Part shown: positions 22,238-32,467 of the stretch, piece by piece
Layout: the number at the start of each line of letters is the position of its first letter
Numbering within the stretch: position 1 is the stretch's first letter
Origin: Brachionus plicatilis
Lineage: Eukaryota; Rotifera; Eurotatoria; Ploima; Brachionidae
Assembly: GCA_010279815.1 (NCBI GenBank)
Contig: QEOQ01000204.1
Span: 1,303,561 to 1,367,560 of the forward strand
Reading direction: 5' to 3'
Length of the DNA stretch: 64,000 bases
Program-made: the position numbers and the translations under genes
Notes under the pieces: model-generated
What the model was told of the DNA's origin: nothing
The model's input: only the letters and a program-made list of their open reading frames with translations
Databases searched by the model: none

Positions 22238-25200
22238 TCAAATCTTTAGATTTTTTTTTAAGTTTTCTTGAATAGATGCGTTCGTAGTCGAATCAGAAGT
22301 TTTGCTATCTTTTTCTACATAGTTATTAACTAATTCTTTAACTTGCTCGAGTTGTTCTTCAGTGCCGTGCTGTTTTTCAAAATCAAGATATTTTTTAAAA
22401 ATAAACTTCATTCGTTTTACTGTCAAACCAAGTTGAATAATTCTATTGAAAATAAACCTTTCGAAAAAAATTAAATCAAATCCTATTAGAGGTTGAAATT
22501 AAATAAAAAAACCAACCTTGCATCTTCATATTTTTCATGTTTGACCAACATGTCTATGTAAACCGACCATATATCGGTGCGATTCGGATATGTGAACAAT
22601 AAACTGTCATACATAGTCTTAGCTCTTTCCACTTCACCATACTTGAACTCCAATTGAGCAAATTTATTCACCATGTCAATATCTTGAACAATTTTTTTAA
22701 AATTTTTCATAAATTATTTCTTTATGAAATTAAGTACAAAACAAAATATTGTAGAATAATAATTTGATAAATTCTTTTAAAATTAGGCTAAGCTCAATAG
22801 CTTTTAAAAATAAAATAATACGATAAAAAAAATTAAATATTGAGTAGAGAACTTAATTGTAAAAAAAAATGATCACATTTTTGGGTAAAATTGTTTTTTT
22901 ATTACTTTTTAAAGCTTAAATTATTAACTTACGATTACGCAAAAAAATAAATAAAAAAAACTGAAATAGAACACAAGATGAATAATAATTATTGAAATTT
23001 AAAAAATTAACATGTTAAATTTAAAATTTTTTTCAAATTTTTACTCAAACCCTTATTTCTGTTTTATTTTTATCTTTATACTTATTTTAAATTTTTAATT
23101 TTTTTTTCACAGCACCTTAAAGGCATTCGTTGAAATAAATGATAATAATAATAATAATAATAATTTGATAAATTCTTTTAAAATTAGGCTAAGCTCAATA
23201 GCTTTTAAAAATAAAATAATACGATAAAAAAAATTAAATATTGAGTAGAGAACTTAATTGTAAAAAAAAAAATTATCACATTTTTGAGGTAAAATTGTTT
23301 TTTTAGTACTTTTTAAAGCTTAAATTATTAACTTACGATCTTTTTTATCCAAACTATTAAAACTTTTTATTAACAATTTCCTTGCTGATTCGCAATTAGA
23401 ATTTTTGTAATGAAATATTCCGTATTTAATCCAAGCATCAGGAGACTGACTAAACTTTCGCGTCATCTTAATAAAAATGGTCTCGGCTTCTTGAATTTTT
23501 GCTGAACGGGCAAAAATTTCCGCCATGTGACAATGAATTTTGTACGAGTCACAATTTTGACATGCCTGATTAAACGCTTGTTCCAAACTCGTTTGAGTAC
23601 CATACATATTTTCCAAGTTAAGCAAAGCAACCCACACATTCAGTCTCTCTTGGTCTTCGGTGTACAAAATTGTTTTGAGACCTTGCTTGGCTACTGCACG
23701 AGCTTTCTCAATTTCGGCCATTTGTAAATAAAAAACAATGTACTTAATCCAAACAAATGAGCTATTGGGCTTGGAGGCAATCAATCTTTCGTAATCATCA
23801 GCATTATCAGGCTCTCTATTGGGATCAAAAACTTGTTCTTCTTGCTCATAGATCAACCTATCGTCAACTACTTTTTGCTTGGCAGGTTTTTCTTTTTTCT
23901 TTGGCTCACTTTGGCTCACAGATTCATTCGAAACTTTACTAATTATTTCTTCAAATTGATCAAAATCAGTCACCTCCCATGGAAACAAAGCACTGTCGCC
24001 ATTTTTGCTTTCTGATTTGTACTCTGCCGCTGGCGCCTTCACACTAGCAACCACTTCAATTTGATCCTTGTCATTTTCTTTGTCCGCGGAACTTTTTTTC
24101 TTATCAACCAACAATTTTTTTTTGACAATAATCGGCTCTTCGTCCGATTTTCTCTTACGGCTTGTCTCATTTTCCACATTGGTCTCATTCAGAACAGCTA
24201 TTTCTCTAAGTATCTTTTTTTTGTTTCGCTTGGAATTGTCCAAGTCATGAACAACCAAAATATAGTCGCGGTGTTGGTCACTGTCAGATTTGATGAGACA
24301 GTGGATAGAATCGCCAGTGCTGAAATAAGAAAATTGACTTTGGGATTTTTTGATGTCTTGGACTTCTGTGACAGCAGCGGCAAGTGCATTTCCTGAAACA
24401 CTCTGGACTTGTTTTTGGCGAATTGTTTTTTCAACGGCCTCGTAGCTATTCTGAATTTGTACCGGGTCGTTCAGAGCCCTGGCAGTGTTCAGTTGAGTAA
24501 AGTTGTTTTTGAACAATGGCATTATGGCAAGGCGGCCAAGTGCGTGCGCCTTGAGGCCCAGAATACAGAACCAATTTGACACATAGAGAATCTCGGCCTT
24601 GATGCTCTGCTCTTTTTTGCAGATTATTTGAGCCCTGTATTTGGCGTCAAAATTTTTGGCATAAGTTTTCACCGCTTTTTTGCTCACCATCAAACAAAAT
24701 GCTTTGCTCAAGGGATCGAAAGCTAGCACCAGTGCTTCCAGACGCTGACCCTCGGCATACTGTTCGTCCTCGTCGGCAAAAGCGTAGCCCAAAATTGACG
24801 AGTTCTGATCAAAATTGTTCGATTCTAAATCATTTATGAACAAGCATTCAATTTGCCGAGAAGACTTGTTGAAGTTTTTAACTGCCACTTGAGCCACTGA
24901 GCCTATTTTGACCATTTTGAAAGCTTTGTTCCAAAATGGCGCACTAGATTCATTTGTGGAAAAAAAATCAGAAATGAGCTTAGAATCTGCCAAATAAGAG
25001 CCCACATATTCAAGCATGAATTCAGTTTCGGCTGAATTTTTTATGGATAAATCATGTCTAGTCTTGGTCAAAGTCGTGAAGCGTTCTTTGTCCTCGTACA
25101 ATTTGTTTATTTTGACCAATATTGACTGACCAATTTTAAGGCCATTAACATTACTCGACTTCATTTGATCCAAGTATTTAATTTGTTCATTGGAACAAAA

Positions 25201-27557
25201 TCCGTCCAGGCCATGCGGAAGTTGAATGAGCAAGCCATTTGGTAGAATTTTTTTGATCCATGCGTGATAGCACTCATTGGGCTTAAGATCTTGAAAATTT
25301 TTTGCTATTTTATTTTTTGACTTTGCATAAAAATCAACTAGAGTTTTCTTTAGAGTCAAATAATGACAGGCAAAAGATTTTTGGTCATTTATTTTTTTGA
25401 ATTTTGACACATCACCATACTGAATGATCATAAAATTTTCTATTTTCATCTCTTTTTTGTAATACTCGAATAAAATCTCATTCAAACAGTCCAAGTCGGA
25501 CAAATGATCTTTGTAAATAATTCCATTTTTGTTTCCTTTTGGAAGTTTGACCCGGAAATAATTGTCATCCTTGCCTACTTGGACAATAGTGCCGGACTCG
25601 ATCAAATCGCCAATTTCATATTGGGCCTCGAATTCTTGGCTCTTTTTTTTTGGCGCATCCTCCATCAACAAGCTCAGTTTTAAATGTTGTTTTTCTTTGT
25701 TAAAATCCAGCACTTTACACTTGATCAATTGACCAACATAGTACAAATTTTTCAAATCCTCGTCAGGCCTAAGACTGGCGCTGATTTCTTGTCGCGGCAG
25801 AAGACCCTTGACTTCGTTCAAAAATTGAAGCAAAATGCCGTACTTTTGAATGGAAATGACCACCCCGTAAGTCTCCAGGCCTAGGCGAAGATTGGCATAA
25901 GAATCTATCAGACTCAATTTGGATTTTATCAAGCTCTTTTTGGCAGTGAGAACACACTTTTTTTCCTCTGGACTCAATTGGATTATTTTGCATTTTATTT
26001 CTGAACCGATGCTCATTTTTTTGACCAGCATCGCCTCACTTAGTGGTATGTCCCCGGTGTGCATTTTAGGTATGAACCCGGTGACAAACTCGCTTATTTT
26101 CACAATCACACCACCGTTTTGAGAGTTTATTTTTTTCACAGTAGCACTCAGCGTTTGGCCCACTTCAAGCTCATTGAACGTCAAGTATTTGGACTCTAGA
26201 ATACTTGGCCTGCATGACAACAAAATCATGTCCTCGATTAGACTGTAATCAAAAATCCTTGCCTTGACAGTGCTGTTTAGCGCAAAGTTTTGCTCCAAGT
26301 CTTCACGGGACAAATTTTTGACATCTTTTTTGAGCTCTTTTAGCTTGTCTTCGGATGCATCCTCATCATCATCTACTTGGTCATCACCAATTTGGTCATT
26401 TTTTTCAAACAAATGCCTCTTGGGCACAAAGCCCAACACTTGTTTGGAGTCAGCAGTGTTAAATTTTAAAAAAAGACCCTTGTTTGTGTGTGAGTGGACC
26501 AGAGCGTTGGTGATAACGTTGCCAAGCATGAGACCGTCTTCTTTCAGGAACAGACGCGCTATCTTGGGAACTTTGGTTGAGTCTATTAAATGCGGCAGCA
26601 AGCTCATGTAGATTATTTTCGAGTAGGGGTTGATGAAAATAATGGTTCCGCTCACGGCTTCGCCATTATTGAAGAATTTTTTTTCCTCTGTTTCTTTTTT
26701 TTTGACCAAACTTGATCGCTTGGAAGTGGGAATATGATTGATGTGCACATATCCATACAGATCATTCGATATGCTCAAGTGGATGCCATTTTTGCTGGTC
26801 TTTTCAATGGTACAGTCCAATTGAGCGCCTGGCAAGTAACTATCAAATTTGTATTTGGATTTTAGAACAAAAAAAGAGGACTCGTTCGAGTCGCACATTT
26901 TTAAATTGATGGCTCGCTTGGATTTTTTTGATGTTATCTTGAACAAATTAACTTGGCCCATTGGAAGACTGAGATTTTGTACTTTGAAAAATCCGGTTAG
27001 TTCGGCAATTCCCAGATCTATAGTGTAGCCATGATCCTCTTTGGTTTTAACACTGCCGCTCAGAATCATGTCGTCTTCCAGACTGGCAAATGTTAAGTTG
27101 CTATTTACTTGACTTGGTTCCATGGTCAAATAAAGTTTGTTATTTGTGAAAGATAAAACTTTGCATCGGATCAAATCGCCTTTGTGGAACAAATCAACAA
27201 GACTCGGAATTTCCGATTTTTTTGGATTGTCACAGTTTTTAATCAGATCAGAATAAATTTTAGAAATATTGTTAATTTTTATGTGTCCAAAATTTCCCAG
27301 ACCTGGCAAAGAAACCACCAATTCGCTGGGCAGAATGTCGTGGATACAACCCAAAACCAGACAACCATCTACAAAGCTCTTTTTTTTTTTAAATATTAAA
27401 TTAAAATTTTATTTACCATTTTTTAAATGCATCAAAATTTTACTTTGCAGATCAAGTCGGGAACAGTGGATTTTTTGGTCACAGCTGCTTTTCCATTTGA
27501 AGTTTTGGTGTCCTTTTTTTTATTGACTTCCTTTAACTGTTTTTTTACTTTAAACAT
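22238..27557 (-). CDS. PDCD11: rRNA biogenesis protein RRP5 (PDCD11)
   Basis: Four exons on the minus strand: 27557-27444, 27378-23337, 22682-22517 and 22457-22238, giving 1513 residues. Junctions keep frame and restore conserved sequence (KDHIDMVNKFAQLEF and RFIFNRIIQLGL). The N terminus is Lys-rich. About 1100 residues then carry serial S1 RNA-binding repeats (for example EDHGYTIDLG, GYVHINH, GVIVKISEFVTGFIP, GILLQFLNEVKGLLP, GLLIQLPHGLDGF). An acidic linker follows, then C-terminal half-a-TPR repeats (RLNVWVALLNLENMYG, FAQLEFKYGEVERAK, RTDIWSVYIDM, KRMKFIFKKYLDFEKQHGTE). RRP5 acts in the nucleolus in early pre-rRNA cleavage and assembly of both subunits. Human (about 1870) and yeast (about 1730) forms are longer. 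The second intron is enlarged by a duplication. A minus-strand AATAAA at 22228-22233 lies just after the stop. Confidence 0.95.
22755..23339. repeat. direct duplication of about 180 bp inside RRP5 intron 2
   Basis: 22755-22935 and 23156-23339 are nearly identical direct copies, differing by a few indels in homopolymers and a few substitutions. Copy 2 ends at the exon-2 splice donor (GATC followed by GTAAGTTAATAA on the minus strand). Copy 1 carries the same donor sequence at the same relative place, now inside the intron. An (ATA)n microsatellite at about 23134-23163 borders copy 2 and may have mediated the duplication. Confidence 0.9.
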
Positions 27558-27834
27558 TTTTAATAAAGAATTTTTTTGAATATTTTTTTTAGTTAAATTG
27601 AACTAAAAATGAACATGTGCTTGTTTTTTACTTTTTGCTTTCAATTTAAAATATGAATGAAAATTTTTTCTTTTAATTTTAATGGAGTAATTTTCGGACA
27701 ATATTTTATGGGTAAAAGGTAAGTTGGGAATGATAAAATGTGATAGTCATTTATCGTTGTTAAGGAAACATTTAATTTTTAAAATAAATTAGATTTTTCG
27801 AAAAAAAAATCAGCATTCAAGTCATTTTAGAGAA
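27558..27834. promoter_or_regulatory. shared bidirectional promoter region RRP5/BBIP1
   Basis: Only 277 bp separate the divergent start codons of RRP5 (minus) and BBIP1 (plus). Both promoters and 5' UTRs must fit here. No clear TATA box stands out against the AT-rich background. Confidence 0.6.
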
Positions 27835-30792
27835 ATGTCAACTGAAAATAATATTTATGAAGTTTTACCAAAAATTGGATTTTTGTTTGAAGATGATTCG
27901 CCATCTTCAATTGTTTGCAAGCCAAAGTTAATGCCATTAAAAACAGTGACTTTGGAGAAGGTAAATATTTTGTATTTATTTTGTGAGTGATATCTTTTGC
28001 ATATATAGCAGCTCTAGGACAAATTGAAGTTTTTGGTCAAATTTTCATGATCATGCAGGAAAGTTTTCTTTAAAAAAAAAGATTTTTAAGCATTTTTATC
28101 TAAAAAATTAGTTGCAGAGAGATATTTTCATGTTTAGCAAACCATGCTGGACCATACTAATTTTTGCAGAGATTTTCAGTTAAAAATACTTCAATTTAAC
28201 ATCGAATGTTTACTTTCAAAATATGCTTCTGCAAAAAAATCTAAAATAATAAATACTTAAAAAACTTTCTATTAATGATTATTTTTGACCATGGCCATTT
28301 AAATTTGACCATCAACTTCAATTTATCAGCTTTACCTAAATTTTTTTTATTAGTCTCTTTTATTCACTTAGGAAACTCAATAAGTTTTACAAATTAAAAA
28401 AATTAAAAACAAATTAAATTCACCATGGATTACTAATAAAATACTTCATTCTTGTTACCTACTTTTTAAATATCTTCTGGAACTCTTGAATATCGGTTAA
28501 ATTTGAATCGAAAGACTTTTAGCATCCTCTATCCTGTGTTGTTTGGTCAAATAATCAAAAAGAGAAAAGTCTGGAATTTTTGGTTGATGCAGTCATTAAT
28601 GTTGGCATGAATGTGAGGCAGTTTTGTGAAATTCAGAACAAAATGATAAAAAGAACAAAAAAAAAATTAAAAAATATTGAAAAAATTTTTTTCTAAAATT
28701 TTAAAATTAATTTCGTGATTGCGACATGGTACAGCTTTCAAAGAATGCTTGACTCTACAAATTTAGCAGAAATTTAATTTTCAATATATTGTGGCGTGGT
28801 GCAATTTGCAGAGTTTTTACACATCAAAAGCAGACTTTAACATATGATGCAACTTTGAATGTTGCACCATGTCTCAATTACGGAACTAATTTTAAACTTT
28901 TAGAAAAAAACTAATTCAATTTTTTATCACTTTTTTTCTATTCTTTTGTACTGAACTTCACAAAAGCTTAAAAATATTTTGAAATTTTTTACTGCCATTA
29001 TGCAGGGGGCATCGTCCATGTTTCTTTATTTAAAGCCTTAAGCAATAATCAAGATATATCTCATGGTTAAAAATAATTCTTTCAAAAAATTTCTGTGATG
29101 TCTGCTACTTTTTTGGAATAAATAATGCTTCAGTGTTACAAAACCAGGCTGGATTCAGGGGTCTAGTAGGTTAGGTGAACCATAGTTCGCCTTTTATGGT
29201 ATCAATTCTTGATATCGGTTTTAGTGAACTTTTAGTTCACTTAATCTAAAAATTGTTCACCTAACATGAAAATTTATTAAGATAACATTTAATAATACTT
29301 AATTTTTATTTTTAGTCCTTATAATTCACCAAACAACGAACTTCCTTCTGAACTTTTCCTAGATCTCTTAAAAAGATGTGGACAATTTATTCTAGGGCGT
29401 GATCTTAATGCAGTAAAAGCACATAATTCAGATAATATTAAGTTAAGTCTTCGAATTAAGTTAAGTCGTCAAACCAAGAATTAAGTTTTTTTACTAATAA
29501 TTGAGCTAAATGAACAAATCTAAAAATATCATTAATACTGCTCAAAAAAGTGTTCCTCTGAATTCTTAGATATTTTTTTCTCATTTTACCCTATTTTGGT
29601 TCACCTTTCAGTGAACAATAAAATTCACAAAGCCTGAGAACAAAAATTGTTCCCATAATAGTTGGATCAGCTAGATGTGGAGTCAGTTCAGGGAAAACTT
29701 GTACCATATATTAACAGAAATAATCATGGGAACTAATGCAATGATATTCCTGATTATTTGGAGCATGGTTTTGGAACATTTAAAAATGCGCAATAGAAAA
29801 CTCATAAAGTAAGTGTTAATGGAAAAATGAGTGATGATTTGAGGTAAAAACTAGAGAAATCCAAAAGGACAAATTAGAGCCTTTTTATTATTGTGAAAGA
29901 TTTAATATTGAACCTGGCATAAAAAGAACATCTAGATAGAGGAGGGTCTTATTTTCAAAACAAATTCAAGAAATCGATCTGGAAAAAATTTTAAGTATCA
30001 GGGATAGATGGTCATCTCAAGTGAAACTGAAATAAAAATTTTTTTAGGTTCATAAAAAATTCATTTAAAATAAAATGAAAAAATTATTTTTATAAGATTT
30101 TAATTTAACATTAAAAAATTAATTCTTTTGAAATTTACAAGCCATCATTCATTTATTTTTCGTATTTAAGTAGATTTAAGAGTTCTTATTTTTAATTCAA
30201 TCGATGTTTAATCCTTAAGTTTACTTTAATAAAAATTTCAATAAGATGCCAAATTTTTAATAGTTTTTCTAAGAATATTTTATTTAATATCTTAGAAAGA
30301 GTCACTCACAAAAATAAAAATCAAACGGGCTTGTCAATTTTGAGACCAATTGATCATATTTTTAAAAACTAAAATCAGTTAATTTTGTGGACAAGCAAAA
30401 ATTTTCAAATAAATATCACGGTCAAAAAATTGACCCTACCTAAAACAAATATTAGAAGTTTAATTTAGGCTTTCTTTTAATATTTTGATTTAAATGAGAT
30501 TTTTATGATTCAAACTGATCAATTTAATTAATCATTAATTTTTAAACTAATTTTTGTGAAATTTTATATCTAAAAAAATTAATTGGAGATCGAGATATCA
30601 AGAACATGATGTTCTTTGTAAAATTAACTTTCAAAAACAAGTTAGGTAAATAAATGACGAGTGAATCACAAAATTGACTAGCACCAATTCTATTTTATAA
30701 TAAAAATAAAATTTTTAAAATTTTAGTTGGAAAAAATTCAATTAGAAGCGGAGAAAAAACTCAGAGAACAAGATCAATTACAAGAAAATTAG
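27835..30792 (+). CDS. BBIP1: BBSome-interacting protein 1 (BBIP10)
   Basis: Two exons (27835-27960 and 30727-30792) separated by a 2766-bp intron encode a complete 63-residue protein. The conserved block YEVLPKIGFLF, VCKPKLMPLKTVTLEKLEKI matches BBIP1, where the vertebrate counterpart reads EVLPKQGPLF...CKPKLLPLKSLTLEKLEKM. BBIP1 is the smallest subunit of the BBSome, the coat complex for ciliary membrane protein traffic, so this implies a ciliated animal. The protein ends with a Glu/Lys/Gln helix (EAEKKLREQDQLQEN). Both exons are too short for ordinary ORF calling. The stop lies 67 bp from the stop of the convergent proline-rich gene. The intron holds an inverted-repeat element and a LINE fragment. 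Confidence 0.9.
28621..28976. repeat. inverted-repeat element in BBIP1 intron
   Basis: The left arm (28621-28743) and right arm (about 28857-28976) are imperfect reverse complements over about 115-120 bp. Matching landmarks are TTTTGTGAAATTCAG with CTGAACTTCACAAAAG, and GACATGGTACAGC with TTGCACCATGTC. The spacer of about 110 bp is also partly self-complementary. No coding capacity; probably a MITE or foldback element. Confidence 0.7.
29315..29485 (+). pseudogene. LINE endonuclease-domain fragment
   Basis: The plus-strand frame reads PYNSPNNELPSELFLDLLKR, then CGQFILGRDLNAVKAHNSDN. The (G)DLNA motif after a hydrophobic strand, preceded by Y-N-x-P, is the apurinic-endonuclease signature of non-LTR retrotransposons, with Gly-Arg in place of Gly-Gly. 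The frame soon ends. The following sequence to about 30000 contains further broken reading frames that I could not assign. Confidence 0.45.
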
Positions 30793-30859
30793 TTGTTTTT
30801 TTTATTTGTAATTTTTAAAATAAATTCAATTTAATTTAAAAAAAAAACCTTAATTTAAT

Positions 30860-32467
30860 TTAAAAGCCTGAATAAAATTCAAAGCTTTTTAAAACAGAAT
30901 TTTTAAAATCATCCAATTTCATTGTTGCAGTTTCTCTATTTAATCGAATGCCATCCAAAAATTTCTCAGCTCTTTTGTCACTGTATCCTTTATTTAATCT
31001 TTCATTGAACTGTTTAATAAACTCTTTGGCTTCATAGAAATTAATTTTTTCATCTTCTTTCAACACAAGAGAATCAAGTACTTCATCAACTAAAGAATTA
31101 GTGGTTTGCGGAAATGTTCCAACCCAAGGCTCTGGCGATCTAGTTTTAGTTACCACATATTCAAATGTAGGCTCGCAAACTTTTTTCTCCATTTTTTGTT
31201 CTTGTGGATAAAAAGTCTCAACCGGACAAGTTTCATGAGTATAAATCGGAGCCGGCTGTGAAACATAATAACTTGGTACAACAGGTTGTTGAACCTGATA
31301 AACCGGAGGAGGCACTACATAAGTTTCCTGAGGATATTCACTTACTATATTGGACCTTTCCTGAAATGACTGTGGAACCAAGTGTTTCAATTCACTTAGA
31401 CCTTCTCTATCTAAATCGATCAAAGACAATGCATCTACATCACCTTCTAAAATAACTTTATTACATTCCTTTGATTCGGCAGCCAATGCTAGACCTTGAG
31501 GAGGCCGAATACTTCTAACAAAATCAGGAAGTTCTTCTACTTTTTTAAGAGATGCCCCGTATTTAGAAGTGTAGTCGTCAGGATTAACTTTAACAACACC
31601 CAAATCTTTATATTCACGGGTAACAGTACAGGTTGGACTTTCCCATTGAATAATCACATTTTTCTGCTTTTCATAATAAGGACCTGTGTCAGTAGGCTTA
31701 TAATGAATGACCCGTCTTCTAGTGGCTTTAGATCCTAGCCAACGCTCGACCACAACTGGTTGAGGCTTAGGCGGCATTTGGGGTAAACGCTCAATGATGA
31801 CTTTACGCGGTGGTGGAGGAACTTTTTTAGCAGGAATGGTAATGACTTTGGTTTCTAATTTTTTCACTGGCTTTGGTGGAGCTTCCCGAAGAACAAGGGG
31901 TGGAGGGGTTTCAGGCCTTGGAGGTTGTTGTCGAATACAAACAGGTGGTGCAGGTGGAGGGACAACAACTTTTTCATGCTGGATCACAATGTCACCATGA
32001 GGAACAGGAGATGGAGGCTTCAAATATCGGATCGAAACTTCCTGAGTATATTGACAAGTTTCAGTAGGCTTTTTGGTAACAACCTCAGGATTTTCATCTT
32101 TATTAATCGGATATTCGTTCAATGGAATTACCCCACTCCAGCTTGCAGTTTCCCTCTTTGGCTGCCTAGTATAAGTTGGAACTGATTCACTCTCGCTAAC
32201 ATATTCGATTGGAACTGCTGATCCGCTTTCATAAGTCCATTTTGGCTTACGCGATTTTTTTTTTGGCTTGCAAGGAGCTGGAAAAGATGAAACTGGTTCA
32301 CAAATAGGCTCGGAAACAGTCGGGGCTATTAACACAGTTTCCAAAGGCGCGTTTTGAAACGGAACTTGACTGCCCATTGATTCAAAAGCTTGTCTGATTA
32401 GTTCTTGTTCTTCGGACGAAGAACCTGATTCTTCCGGAACTTCGTAGTCATATGCATAAAATGACAT
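30860..32467 (-). CDS. proline-rich VERW-repeat protein, paralogue 2 (possible cytoskeletal/lamina protein)
   Basis: Intronless, 535 residues, collinear with the protein at 18784-20307. Core residues 112-320 contain GVIPLNEYPIN, IRYLKPPSPVP, IVIQHEK, PPPLVLREAPPKP, IPAKKVPPPPRKVIIERLPQ, PKPQPVVVERWL, NVIIQWE and LGVVKVNPDDY. The PPPPRKVIIERLPQ segment is nearly identical between the two, while the N termini share nothing. A Pro/Tyr/Gln-rich stretch (380-425, PPPVYQVQQPVVPSYYVSQP) is unique to this copy. Residues 455-530 again look like a degenerate EF-hand pair (INFYEAKEFIKQFNERL, YSDKRAEKFLDGI). No signal peptide or membrane helix. I infer a structural cytoplasmic protein; the family name is not established here. 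The opposite-strand glycine-rich frames are shadows of the proline codons. Confidence 0.8.
   Translation of the reverse strand: MSFYAYDYEVPEESGSSSEEQELIRQAFESMGSQVPFQNAPLETVLIAPTVSEPICEPVSSFPAPCKPKKKSRKPKWTYESGSAVPIEYVSESESVPTYTRQPKRETASWSGVIPLNEYPINKDENPEVVTKKPTETCQYTQEVSIRYLKPPSPVPHGDIVIQHEKVVVPPPAPPVCIRQQPPRPETPPPLVLREAPPKPVKKLETKVITIPAKKVPPPPRKVIIERLPQMPPKPQPVVVERWLGSKATRRRVIHYKPTDTGPYYEKQKNVIIQWESPTCTVTREYKDLGVVKVNPDDYTSKYGASLKKVEELPDFVRSIRPPQGLALAAESKECNKVILEGDVDALSLIDLDREGLSELKHLVPQSFQERSNIVSEYPQETYVVPPPVYQVQQPVVPSYYVSQPAPIYTHETCPVETFYPQEQKMEKKVCEPTFEYVVTKTRSPEPWVGTFPQTTNSLVDEVLDSLVLKEDEKINFYEAKEFIKQFNERLNKGYSDKRAEKFLDGIRLNRETATMKLDDFKNSVLKSFEFYSGF

Noticed and set aside
23527..27526. 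Many short plus-strand frames
   Set aside because: All lie antisense to the RRP5 exon, which is strongly supported by homology.
31794..32185. Plus-strand glycine-rich frames
   Set aside because: Complement of proline codons in the paralogue-2 core; no independent support.
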